A DNA stretch of 64,000 nt, from positions 1-64,000 of the forward strand of contig JAJECH010000001.1 of assembly GCA_022822135.1 (NCBI GenBank), read 5' to 3'. Under the pieces are notes generated by a model. That model worked only from the letters and a program-made list of their open reading frames with translations. It had not been told where the DNA came from and ran no database searches. Shown here one piece after another: positions 8,772-19,046 of this stretch. The translations under genes and the position numbers were made by a program. Each line of letters starts with the position of its first letter. Position 1 is the stretch's first letter. Source of the DNA: Pseudomonadales bacterium (GTDB lineage Bacteria; Pseudomonadota; Gammaproteobacteria; Pseudomonadales; Azotimanducaceae).

Positions 8772-10376
8772 GTGGCGCTGACTTCAGGGATGGACGAGTC
8801 TAACTTGACGGACGACGAAGTGGCGCAGCAACAGCGCGAAACGACGAGTCTCACCGGTAAAGGTCTGGTTGTTGCGTCATTAACCGGACTGTCACGGGTC
8901 GGTGGTTTGGTGCGTGACGTGGTCGTCTCTTACTTTCTTGGTGCAGGACCGATTGCGGATGCGTTTTTTGTAGCGTTCAAGATTCCGAATTTCTTTCGTC
9001 GACTATTCGCCGAGGGGGCATTTCAGCAAGCGTTCATTCCAGTACTTGCGGACTATCGAGAGAACAACACAGAATCGGATCTCATCGATTTCGTTCGAAC
9101 CGTTGCGGGTAGTTTCGCTGTGGTATTGCTGGGGCTGTCCCTTATTGGTGTGTTACTCGCCCAACCATTGATTGACTTGTTCACGTTGCGCAATTGGGTT
9201 GGGGAACCGCGTTATCAAGCAGCCGTCGACATGCTCCGCGTGATGTTCCCATACCTTGGACTCATTTCGTTGACCGCATTCGCCGGTTCGGTTCTCAACA
9301 GTTATCAGCGCTTCTCGATTACCGCCGGTGCACCTTTGCTGTTGAGTGCCTGCGTCATAGTTGCAGCGGTGTGGGCCGCGATGCTCTCTGGTCACGTCGC
9401 GTACGCAATGGCGTGGGGAGTGCTGACCGCTGGGTTTTTGCAGCTCTTGGCGCATCTACCTTCGTTACGACGGCTGGGATTGCTGCGATGGCCACGTGTG
9501 AATTTTCGAGACGAAGGCGTACGACGAATTCTCAAACTGATCGTCCCAGGCGTATACGCGGCGTCAGCGGGACAGATCAACATTCTCGTCGGAACGATCC
9601 TCTGTGCGCAACTTACCGTTGGCACGGTATCTTGGTTTTACTACGCTGATCGTCTGATCCAGCTGCCGATGGCGTTATTGGCGATTGCAATGCAGACCAT
9701 TCTGCTGCCGAATCTTTCGCGCCTCCATCGGAAAGGCGATTCGAAATTGTTCAGCGAAACCCTTGACTGGGGCGTTCGTATGGGGGTTCTCTTTGCGCTC
9801 CCTGCTGCGGTTGCACTGTACTATCTTGCGAAACCGATCCTTGCCACCGTATTCCTACGAGGCGCGTTCGAAGTTGCAGATGTTGAGATGACCGCGGTAG
9901 CCTTACAGGCATTCTCTATTGGTTTGGTTCCCATGGTGCTGACGCGGGTACTTGGACCTGGGTATTTCGCGCGTGAGGACATGCACACGCCCTTTTTATA
10001 CGCCACAATTGGCGTCGGCGTGAACATTGCGATCAGCTTATGTCTTTTCTGGTGGCTAGGATTGTTGGGGATAGCTTTTGCAACTACCGTAGCTGCTTTC
10101 GTTAACTGTTACCTCCTAATGCGCGGTCTGATCCGCGGCGGTCAGTACCGTCCAAGTAAATCGCTCTGGCACTTTGGGCTCGCGAGTTTGGCAGGATGTA
10201 TCGTTATGGTCATATGTCTCATGTGGTTGAATCTCAATTTCGAAATGTGGACGAGCGTGTCAGAGTGGCGTAGGGCAGGGCAAATGGGACTCATGGTCGT
10301 TAGCGGTTTGGTGGTGTATGGTGCGATGTTGCTAGTTTGCGGGGTTCGACCGCGCCATCTGATCCATCGGGTATAG
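8772..10376 (+). CDS. murJ: Lipid II flippase MurJ
   Basis: Polytopic inner-membrane protein of the MVF/MOP superfamily that flips lipid II for peptidoglycan synthesis. The N-terminal part contains the family motif LSRVGGLVRDVVVSYFLGAG, then IADAFFVAFKIPNFFRRLFAEGAF and FIPVLADY, all close to E. coli MurJ. About 14 membrane segments can be seen over 534 residues (E. coli 511). Start is GTG at 8772; an in-frame ATG at 8790 is possible. It is followed by ribF 8 bases after its stop, suggesting one transcript. Confidence 0.96.
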   Translation: MALTSGMDESNLTDDEVAQQQRETTSLTGKGLVVASLTGLSRVGGLVRDVVVSYFLGAGPIADAFFVAFKIPNFFRRLFAEGAFQQAFIPVLADYRENNTESDLIDFVRTVAGSFAVVLLGLSLIGVLLAQPLIDLFTLRNWVGEPRYQAAVDMLRVMFPYLGLISLTAFAGSVLNSYQRFSITAGAPLLLSACVIVAAVWAAMLSGHVAYAMAWGVLTAGFLQLLAHLPSLRRLGLLRWPRVNFRDEGVRRILKLIVPGVYAASAGQINILVGTILCAQLTVGTVSWFYYADRLIQLPMALLAIAMQTILLPNLSRLHRKGDSKLFSETLDWGVRMGVLFALPAAVALYYLAKPILATVFLRGAFEVADVEMTAVALQAFSIGLVPMVLTRVLGPGYFAREDMHTPFLYATIGVGVNIAISLCLFWWLGLLGIAFATTVAAFVNCYLLMRGLIRGGQYRPSKSLWHFGLASLAGCIVMVICLMWLNLNFEMWTSVSEWRRAGQMGLMVVSGLVVYGAMLLVCGVRPRHLIHRV

Positions 10377-10384
10377 GCGATAGA

Positions 10385-11326
10385 GTGGAACTGATTCGAG
10401 GATTGCACAACGTGCGTGAAAGACACCGTAACGGTGTCATCACGATTGGTACGTTCGATGGCATTCATCATGGCCATCAGATGTTGCTGTCTCACCTCTC
10501 CGCCAAAGCTCAGGAGTTAAACTGCAAGAGCATGTTGGTGACGTTTGAACCGCAACCGCGCGAGTATTTTCGAGGCGCGATGGTGCCCGCGCGACTCACT
10601 CGTTTCCGCGAAAAGATTGCGATCCTTCGTGATTTCGATTTGGACTACGTTCTGTGCATTCCATTCAATGAAAGGACCAGTTCAACGACGGCGGACGCAG
10701 TTATTGATGAGTTCCTTGTACGAATACTCGGTGTGAAGTACCTAGTCGTGGGTGATGATTTCCGATTTGGGAGAAACGCTGAGGGGGACTACACGATGCT
10801 CCAGGTCGCCGGGGAACGTGTAGGTTTTGGTGTTACACACCTCGGTACGATGGTTTTCGATCACGAACGGGTTTCAAGCAGCCGTATCCGCGATGCGTTG
10901 ACGGTTGGCGACTTCAGTTTGGCCGAAAAGCTTCTCGGTCGAAAGTACTTCATGATGGGTTCGGTCGTCGTCGGTCAGCGCATGGGTACCCAGCTCGGCA
11001 CGCCCACCGCCAATATCCGCCTCCAACGGTATCGTTCCGCACTCGAAGGGATATTCGCAGTGACCGTGACAGGGTTAGATAAAACATACGAAGGTTCGGC
11101 TTACGTCGGAACTAGACCTACGGTCGATGGAACAGAACCTTTATTGGAAGTGCACTTATTCGACTTTGACCAAGACATCTATGGCAAACAAATTACTGTC
11201 ACGTTTCATCACAAGTTTCGTGACGATGTACGGTTCGACGGTCTGGACGCGCTCAAAGTCCAAATCGCGAAAGATCTCGAAATGACGCGAAGTTGGTTTG
11301 ATGAGCATCGTGCCGAATTCGACTAA
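10385..11326 (+). CDS. ribF: Bifunctional riboflavin kinase/FAD synthetase
   Basis: Makes FMN and FAD from riboflavin. The N-terminal adenylyltransferase domain has ITIGTFDGIHHGHQ near residues 19-32 and VGDDFRFGRNAEGD; the C-terminal kinase domain has LGTPTANI and VGTRPTV. The GTG at 10385 gives VELIRGLHNVRER, matching the E. coli start MKLIRGIHNL, and 313 residues, the E. coli length; the longer open frame from 10337 overlaps murJ and is not needed. In most gammaproteobacteria ileS follows ribF, but here lspA does, overlapping by 26 bases. Confidence 0.97.
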   Translation: MELIRGLHNVRERHRNGVITIGTFDGIHHGHQMLLSHLSAKAQELNCKSMLVTFEPQPREYFRGAMVPARLTRFREKIAILRDFDLDYVLCIPFNERTSSTTADAVIDEFLVRILGVKYLVVGDDFRFGRNAEGDYTMLQVAGERVGFGVTHLGTMVFDHERVSSSRIRDALTVGDFSLAEKLLGRKYFMMGSVVVGQRMGTQLGTPTANIRLQRYRSALEGIFAVTVTGLDKTYEGSAYVGTRPTVDGTEPLLEVHLFDFDQDIYGKQITVTFHHKFRDDVRFDGLDALKVQIAKDLEMTRSWFDEHRAEFD

Positions 11327-11846
11327 TGTCAATCCGCGATGGTGGTGGGCGTTTGTCGGCGCGGCGCTGGTTGTTGTCCTAGATCAATATACCAAATACC
11401 TCGCAACGGCTGAGCTTCTTGACGGCGCTGTATCGGTTCTGCCGTTTCTTACGTTTCGATACTTCTGTAACACCGGCGCTGCCTTCAGCATTCTTCAAGG
11501 CTACACGCATTTTCTGACGTTCGTTGGTGTTGCGTTTGTCGTTTATTTCAGTTGGGAAATATGGCGCCTACGCCGGATCCAAGACCCCCCGTTTCTCTTC
11601 GTGCTCGCACTGACACTGATTCTGGCAGGGGCGGGAGGCAACTTAATCGATCGCGCTATGCATGGATGCGTGGTTGACTTTATCCACGTGCATTACTACG
11701 CAATCGGCTTCAACTTTCCGATATTCAATATTGCGGATTCTGCCGTGTGCATCGGTGCTGCGAGTTGGATTCTCGCGGCGATCGTACACCGAGAGCGACC
11801 GGATAGTCAAGTCGCCAAGGAATCGGACCAATCGGCCGATTCATAG
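11301..11846 (+). CDS. lspA: Lipoprotein signal peptidase (SPase II)
   Basis: Inner-membrane aspartyl protease that cleaves signal peptides from diacylglyceryl prolipoproteins such as BamD, encoded next door. Four membrane segments are visible. The two catalytic aspartates lie in GGNLIDR and in FNIADSAVCIG. About 181 residues, slightly longer than E. coli (164) because of a polar C-terminal tail. Start is taken at the ATG 11301; TTG at 11298 and GTG at 11310 are alternatives. It overlaps the end of ribF, so translation is probably coupled. Confidence 0.95.
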   Translation: MSIVPNSTNVNPRWWWAFVGAALVVVLDQYTKYLATAELLDGAVSVLPFLTFRYFCNTGAAFSILQGYTHFLTFVGVAFVVYFSWEIWRLRRIQDPPFLFVLALTLILAGAGGNLIDRAMHGCVVDFIHVHYYAIGFNFPIFNIADSAVCIGAASWILAAIVHRERPDSQVAKESDQSADS

Positions 11847-11871
11847 CTCCTGTTACGTCGCTAAAGGACTG

Positions 11872-11888
11872 CTTGTGATTAACACAAG
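11872..11888. terminator. Small inverted repeat between convergent lspA and bamD
   Basis: CTTGTG (11872-11877) and CACAAG (11883-11888) form a 6-bp stem with a 5-base loop in the 57-base gap between the convergent ends of lspA and bamD. The position suits a bidirectional terminator, but the stem is not GC-rich and lacks a T-run. Confidence 0.25.
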
Positions 11889-11903
11889 ACGGTAGCGTCA
11901 GAG

Positions 11904-12839
11904 CTAGCGGTCTTCTTCCTGCGCCTCAGCAGTTCGCGGTGATTCAGGAATGTAAATCTCAAGCGGCGGTGGAACCGCAGGTCGGTCCAACACGCCAAAT
12001 GTCATGATGTTCGCCAAGCTGCGGTCGCGATTTTTTATTGCGTCACGTAGTACCAGTTTTCCTTCGTCGTTGAATCCGTCGTAGCTCGGGAAATTCAGCG
12101 CTAGAACGCGTAACGCATCATTTGCTGGTTTTTCGAGACCTAGTCGGTAGTTTGCTTCGACGACGATTGCGAGCGCTTCCGGTACCGATGAACTTGATGG
12201 GAAGTGCTCCACGATGCCTGCTGCGCGGTTCGCCGCCGCGACCCAAGTGTCGTGATTGAGATAGAACTGTGCGATCATCAACTCATGCTCGGCGATGATG
12301 TTTCGAAGGTGCAGCATCCGCGCTTTTGCATCTTTCGCATAAAGGCTATCGGGAAAGTGCTGCAATAGCTCGTTGAACTCGATAAATGCTTCCTTGGCAG
12401 CAGTGACATCGCGAGACGCTTGAGGAGAACCGAGAAAACGATCGAAAAAGCCTCGATTCTTTTCATAGCTGGCCAATCCGCGCATGTAGTACGCGTAGTC
12501 CGCACGAGGGTGTTTGGGGTGTAGTTCGATGAAGCGAGTCGCTGCTACTGTAGCTGCTTCAAAGTCGCTCTTCATGAAATTCGCATAGATCAGTTCGAGC
12601 TTGGCTTGCTCGGCGTACTGACCAAATGGGAAGTGCGTCTCGATCGCTTCTAGACGATTGATACCGACGGTGTAATTACCGGATCGAATAGAAGACTGCG
12701 CAGCTTCGTATAGTTTTTGTTCACTGGTCAGCTCAAGTTCTTCTTTTTTTGTCTTGATGTTTGAGAAACCTAGCGTACTACAACCTGCGACGAACCAGAC
12801 GAGTAGGACGCCAATCAAAACAACGCGAAATTCGTTCAA
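11904..12839 (-). CDS. bamD: Outer-membrane assembly lipoprotein BamD
   Basis: Essential lipoprotein of the BAM complex, which inserts beta-barrel proteins together with BamA (encoded at 56.5 kb). The signal peptide ends in a lipobox FVAGC with the lipidated Cys at residue 20. The TPR-like repeats follow: YEAAQSSIRSGNYTVGINRLEAIETHFPFG-type first repeat, then AATRFIELHPKHPRADYAYYMRGLA. 311 residues, longer than E. coli (245) by a proline-rich C-terminal tail. Divergent from rluD, as in E. coli. Confidence 0.95.
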   Translation of the reverse strand: MNEFRVVLIGVLLVWFVAGCSTLGFSNIKTKKEELELTSEQKLYEAAQSSIRSGNYTVGINRLEAIETHFPFGQYAEQAKLELIYANFMKSDFEAATVAATRFIELHPKHPRADYAYYMRGLASYEKNRGFFDRFLGSPQASRDVTAAKEAFIEFNELLQHFPDSLYAKDAKARMLHLRNIIAEHELMIAQFYLNHDTWVAAANRAAGIVEHFPSSSSVPEALAIVVEANYRLGLEKPANDALRVLALNFPSYDGFNDEGKLVLRDAIKNRDRSLANIMTFGVLDRPAVPPPLEIYIPESPRTAEAQEEDR

Positions 12840-12883
12840 TGCAATTCCTCAGAGCAGATGCCGTATTTTAGGTAGACACCCGG

Positions 12884-13861
12884 ATGGTAGATAAGTCGCT
12901 TAGATACCAAAAATCTCTGCGGATTGCCGAGGTCGATACCGGTGAACGATTGGATCGCGTATTGGCGAAACATTTTTCGGATGTTTCGCGGTCGCAATTG
13001 ACCAAGTGGATCAAGGATGGCTTGATCACCGTCGATGGTGCATTGCGGAAGCCTAATTACAAATTGATCGGCGGAGAATCCGTTACGGTCGACGCAATGT
13101 TTCAACCGAAGCAAGATTGGGACACTGCAACCGAGCTCGAACTTCAAGTCGTCTTTCAAGATGACGATTTGCTAGTAATAAATAAACCAGCGGGATTGGT
13201 CGTCCATCCAGGCGCGGCAACGGTTGCACCGACGTTGGCGAATGGGTTACTGGCGCTACGACCTGAACTCAATCAGCTGCCGCGCGCGGGAATCGTGCAT
13301 CGATTGGACAAGGACACGACAGGGCTTATGGTGGTCGCTGCTTCGGAACTCGCGAGGGTACGCTTGATCGCGGCTTTGGCGAAAAGAGCGGTGACCCGAA
13401 CCTATCTAGCAGTGGTGGAAGGTAAATTAACCCAAGCGCGTGACATCAATCTGCCATTAGGTCGTAGTTCGCGCGATAGGACGCGGCAAACGGTTCGAGA
13501 AGACGGACGTGATGCGCTGACGACGCTGACACCTCTAACAGCATTTCGCGCTCACACCTTGGTTCGTGCCGAATTAAAGACCGGCAGAACGCACCAGATC
13601 CGTGTCCATGCTGCGCGAGTCGGTCTGCCGTTAGTAGGTGACGTTAAGTACGGTGCTAAGAGGCGCATTCCTCCCAACGCGACTAACGAGCTGAGCGAGT
13701 TGCTTCGAGGAATGGGACGTCAAGCACTTCATGCTTATCAGCTCGCATTCGATCATCCTCGTTCGGCGCAGAGCATGAGTTTTGAAGCACCGCTACCTCA
13801 TGACCTAGAGACGCTCGTTGAAGCACTTAAACGTGACTTTGAGCGAAGCGATAGTGATTGA
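12884..13861 (+). CDS. rluD: 23S rRNA pseudouridine synthase RluD
   Basis: Makes pseudouridines in helix 69 of 23S rRNA. The N-terminal S4 RNA-binding domain (about residues 19-75) is followed by the RluA-type catalytic domain with Asp142 in HRLDKDTTG. 325 residues, near the E. coli 326. The arrangement with bamD divergent supports RluD over RluC. In many relatives pgeF overlaps its stop codon; here the next 230 bases hold no comparable gene. RluA-family paralogues cannot be fully excluded. Confidence 0.93.
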   Translation: MVDKSLRYQKSLRIAEVDTGERLDRVLAKHFSDVSRSQLTKWIKDGLITVDGALRKPNYKLIGGESVTVDAMFQPKQDWDTATELELQVVFQDDDLLVINKPAGLVVHPGAATVAPTLANGLLALRPELNQLPRAGIVHRLDKDTTGLMVVAASELARVRLIAALAKRAVTRTYLAVVEGKLTQARDINLPLGRSSRDRTRQTVREDGRDALTTLTPLTAFRAHTLVRAELKTGRTHQIRVHAARVGLPLVGDVKYGAKRRIPPNATNELSELLRGMGRQALHAYQLAFDHPRSAQSMSFEAPLPHDLETLVEALKRDFERSDSD

Positions 13862-14069
13862 TGAGAACGTATCAAGCGTTATCCGTTTTCCTGCTTGGCT
13901 GTGGGGCATCTCTTTCTTTTCAAGAATCGCACGAAATACCCTCCGGCGGTCATTGCAAACAGGTGGGGGTGTGGGTCTTACGCATCAACGTACTTCCGTA
14001 GGTTTGTCCACCCGTCCCTCTTCGGGTGCCGTCGCAGCAAACTCAAAGGTTTTTCAGACATAACAAACT

Positions 14070-14108
14070 GATTTGAGAGCGGGTTCCACTACCCTACAAC
14101 TCCAACCC
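14070..14108 (-). repeat. Diverged repeat of the toxin-gene start junction (3' copy)
   Basis: Reading the minus strand, the end of the AbiEii-type gene (GGGTTGGAGTTGTAG) and the 24 bases after it match the sequence around that gene's own start at 15435-15485. The first block is GGGnTGGAGTTGTAG with one mismatch. The following block matches 18 of 24 bases once a roughly 11-base gap is allowed. Translated, the segment after the stop reads GSGTRSQI against GNGTHTQI at the gene's N terminus. This looks like the remains of the beginning of a second, deleted copy. Confidence 0.55.
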
Positions 14109-15461
14109 TTTAGAACCGCTCTTCGCGAGTATTGCATTGACGGCGGTACCAACCATATCCCTAACTTCATCACCGATTACGTCTAGAGTACGGCAAATAG
14201 CTGCAAACTGCGTTAACACATTTGTCCACGCCAAGTGGGTTCGGGGGATGCTTTCCCGATCGGCATCGAAGGTCGGTAGCGACCCCATTCTCCGCATATA
14301 TGTCGTGTAGTGATTCTTCCAAACAGGTCGTGATAGTTCCTTCACTACATCTGGGAGATTACTAGATACATCACCTATTAAGGACAACATTTCATCCGAG
14401 TGCGGGGTAATGTGGGATACAGAAGCGGCAATATCATGGACGTGGCGTACCAGGTCGGGGTTGCTGTCACCCCTTCCGGGTAGGCGTTCTGATAGTGCTG
14501 CGAACTTGCCTGCAAGAATTTCAAGCGGGGTAACTACGGGACAACTCTGATGGTTGCGAATGACATGCAGGACAGGTTGTACTAATGGGGTAGCGAGCAG
14601 TTTGACCTTGACACGATGCACAACGTCTTGATGTTCCGCATTGCCTTCATAGTCAAAAATAATGGTATGGATGACCCCATCACGGCGCAACCTGCCTTTG
14701 TTCGTCGGTTCTAAGAAAGGCAGCTCATCCGCAATTCGTTCCTTGAGCCTAGCGCCTACATCACGCATTAAATCATGGCGCGAGTCGAGTTCATGATCGT
14801 CGAACAACACACGAATATCAAGATCTTCGCTAAAACGTGAGATCACGCCTTGGTATTGCGCGAGGCTGGTCCCGCCTTCGATTGCAAAGGCGACTTCTGG
14901 ATCTGTGTGATTGTCATACACGTCCAACACGCGATTCACAATCATGTCCTTCTCAGCCCGCGCAGGTGAGTGGCAGTACTGAAACGTTCGGAAGTGCTCT
15001 TCTATCTCACGCGTTGTCGGAAGTTTCTTTGGATCTATCCCTTTTCCCGTATTTAACCTTGTGAGTTTGCCGTCCGGAGTCTCAAACGTGGCTACAACCC
15101 CGTCTCGCATGACCAAACGACGGCACGGTCGATCAAGTCGGTACGTCACACCTGATCGACGGATCGAGTAGTTATCGAGTTTAGGTGTGGGCAGAATCTG
15201 ATACCCCAACTTCGGTAGTACTTCGGGCATGATTTCCGCAATGCGAGCGTCCCCAACGGCGTATACGCCGTGCCCAACACGAGTGATCAGACCTAATTGA
15301 CGGGCACGGGATAAAGCACGATCTACTTGCCATGACGAATAACCCAACGCAGTCAGCTCTCGTCGTACCAATCCCTTTCTACCACCCGTGTGGATTAAAT
15401 CCTGCAACCCCGCAAAGGCGGATGGTGCTGGTTTGATCTGGGTGTGAGTTCCATTACCCAT
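14094..15461 (-). CDS. Fused winged-helix/AbiEii-type nucleotidyltransferase toxin
   Basis: 455 residues with two parts. Residues about 25-130 look like the winged-helix plus beta domain of AbiEi/DUF6088-type antitoxins (GLVRRELTALGYSSWQVDRA, then RVGHGVYAVG). Residues about 165-440 are an AbiEii/AbiGii nucleotidyltransferase: GGTSL at 196-200, RFSEDLD at 209-215 with the two metal-binding acidic residues, a conserved Lys at 319 and LVRHVHDI near 337-344. In known type IV toxin-antitoxin pairs these are two separate genes; here one frame carries both. AbiE systems act in abortive phage infection and replicon stability by modifying tRNA or other targets. No separate antitoxin gene is next to it. 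It sits alone between rluD and ilvB, flanked by repeat remnants, which suggests horizontal arrival. Confidence 0.75.
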   Translation of the reverse strand: MGNGTHTQIKPAPSAFAGLQDLIHTGGRKGLVRRELTALGYSSWQVDRALSRARQLGLITRVGHGVYAVGDARIAEIMPEVLPKLGYQILPTPKLDNYSIRRSGVTYRLDRPCRRLVMRDGVVATFETPDGKLTRLNTGKGIDPKKLPTTREIEEHFRTFQYCHSPARAEKDMIVNRVLDVYDNHTDPEVAFAIEGGTSLAQYQGVISRFSEDLDIRVLFDDHELDSRHDLMRDVGARLKERIADELPFLEPTNKGRLRRDGVIHTIIFDYEGNAEHQDVVHRVKVKLLATPLVQPVLHVIRNHQSCPVVTPLEILAGKFAALSERLPGRGDSNPDLVRHVHDIAASVSHITPHSDEMLSLIGDVSSNLPDVVKELSRPVWKNHYTTYMRRMGSLPTFDADRESIPRTHLAWTNVLTQFAAICRTLDVIGDEVRDMVGTAVNAILAKSGSKGLEL

Positions 15462-15485
15462 GAGGCAATCCTACAACTCCACCCC
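15435..15485 (-). repeat. Repeat at the toxin-gene start (5' copy)
   Basis: The minus strand carries GGGGTGGAGTTGTAGG (15485-15470), a ten-base gap, then the start codon and first codons of the AbiEii-type gene. It matches the segment at 14070-14108 in two blocks. Both copies put a TAG stop after a GxEL reading frame, so a preceding gene ended here with the same last codons. Confidence 0.55.
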
Positions 15486-15584
15486 TGCCAGATCACGCTG
15501 AAACACCACACGCCCGTCGCGGTCGAGGATCTCGGAGGCCAAACCTAACAGGACGAAGCTTGCTAGAGCGCTCACCCACCAAAT
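15471..15584 (-). pseudogene. 38-codon tail of a lost gene upstream of the toxin gene
   Basis: On the minus strand a short open frame ends with EILDRDGRVVFQRDLAGVEL and a TAG 12 bases before the AbiEii-type start (stop at 15471-15473). It is protein-like but has no plausible full gene upstream; a stop closes it at 15585-15587. Its last codons match the last codons of the toxin gene at the DNA level. It is best read as the surviving 3' end of a deleted neighbour; I cannot name the family. Confidence 0.35.
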
Positions 15585-15756
15585 CTAGCCTAATTTCTCG
15601 TGTGCGACTAAAATTCCCCGCCTTCTGCGATTGCCACTCGTAACCAGTTAACGCGCGTTCCTGCCATCTGCTTCCTTAGCAGCATTATTCGCTAGGTTCG
15701 TGTCATCCGAGGGCATTCTTCGACCACCCCCAAAGACAACGCATATCTCGAATCCA

Positions 15757-17504
15757 ATGACCGAAATGCTCTCCGGTGGCGAAATTCTCATTCGCGCATT
15801 GCAAGACGAAGGTGTTGAACACATTTTCGGCTATCCAGGCGGTGCGGCACTGCACATTTACGACGCTCTGTTCAAGCAACAACGAGTCGAGCACATCCTT
15901 GTTCGACACGAGCAAGCCGCGACGCATATGGCGGACGGGTACGCACGAGCGACGGGTAATCCAGGCGTGGTCTTAGTCACATCAGGTCCAGGCGCTACGA
16001 ACGCGATCACAGGCATCGCGACGGCGTATATGGATTCGATCCCGATGATCGTGATATCGGCTCAGGTGCCGCACGACGTCATCGGTACGGACGCGTTTCA
16101 AGAAACCGACATGATCGGGATATCACGCCCGATCGTGAAGCACAGCTTCATCGTTCGGTCCGCGAGCGAGATTCCTTGGCTGGTGAAGCAAGCGTTCTAC
16201 ATTTCTACAACCGGCCGACCCGGTCCGATTGTGATCGATGTACCAAAGGACACGACAGATCCCAACGAGCTATTCGAGTACTCGTACCCGAAGAGCGTAA
16301 GTTTGCGATCCTATAAGCCCGCATTGAAGGGTCATACCGGTCAGATTCGCAAAGCCGCCGTGGCGATGCTGAAGGCAAAACGCCCGGTTATTTATGCGGG
16401 TGGCGGCGTTGTCCAAGGCGGTGCGGAAGAAGAGCTGGTAAAAGTCGCTCGCTTAACCGGTTTTCCCATCACTAATACGCTCATGGGGCTTGGTTCATTC
16501 CCCGGCGATGATCCCCAATTTCTCGGTATGTTGGGGATGCACGGTACGTACGAATCGAACAATGCAATGCACCATTCGGACTTGATCATCGCGGTTGGTG
16601 CGCGGTTTGATGACCGAGTAACGAACAACCCTGTCAAATTCTGTCCAGGTGCGACGATCATTCATATTGACGTGGACCCGGCGTCAATTTCAAAGGTGAT
16701 CCCGGCCGATATCCCCATCGTAGGACCTGCGAAGCCAGTTCTGACCGAACTTCACGCAGCGCTTGAGGCTGAACTAGAAAAGCATCCGATTGACCAATCA
16801 AGTCTGGATGAATGGTGGCGTCGAATCCAACTTTGGCGTGACGAGCACGGCCTGGACCACGATCAACGAAGTCGTAAAAGTGAGAGCGGTCAGTTACTTC
16901 CCCAACAAGTCATTCAAGCGGTCTACCGAGAGACCAACGGCGACGCGTTCGTAACGAGCGACGTGGGGCAACATCAGATGTTTGCTGCTCAGTATTACCG
17001 ATTTAGCAAAGGGCGCCAGTGGATTAATTCTGGTGGTCTAGGTACCATGGGATTTGGACTACCAGCAGCAATGGGTGTCCAATTTGCCGTACCTGATGCG
17101 ACGGTCGTATGCATTACGGGTGAAGGCAGTTTCATGATGAACATGCAGGAACTTTCCACCTGCATGCAGTACGCCTTGCCGATCAAAGTCGTCAATTTGA
17201 ACAATCAAGCGCTTGGTATGGTGAAGCAGTGGCAAGATATGCAGTACGGTGGACGGTACTCCCACAGTACCTACAGCGACGCGCTTCCCGATTTCGAACA
17301 GCTAATAGAGTCATTTGGACACTGCAGCTTCACGGCACGCTCCATTGACGAACTCGACGCGGTGGTTGAAGAGGCGTTCAGTCCAGCGTTGAAAGACAAA
17401 CTGGTATTCATCAACGCGTATGTTGACCCCGACGAGCACGTTTATCCGATGTTCGTTCGTGGCGGTTCACTTGAGGACATGGTGTTGTCCAAAGGATCAG
17501 CGTA

Positions 17505-17505
<1 letters not shown>
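15757..17505 (+). CDS. ilvB: Acetolactate synthase, large subunit
   Basis: Thiamine-diphosphate enzyme joining two pyruvates to acetolactate, or pyruvate and 2-oxobutyrate, at the start of valine, leucine and isoleucine synthesis. N-terminal MLSGGEILIRAL and GYPGGAALHIYDAL match E. coli IlvI; the ThDP glutamate is in VRHEQAA, and GEGSFMMNMQELSTCMQ-type ThDP motif lies near the C terminus. The ATG at 15757 gives 582 residues (IlvI 574); upstream GTG at 15700 adds an unconserved leader. It overlaps ilvH by one base, so the subunits are coupled. The closer resemblance is to IlvI, so ilvI is an equally valid name. Confidence 0.95.
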
Positions 17506-19042
<1,537 letters not shown>

Positions 19043-19046
19043 TGCA

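Noticed and set aside
13861-14004. Possible short lipoprotein or pgeF gene overlapping the rluD stop
   Set aside because: The frame closes after 47 codons and none of the pgeF motifs are present.
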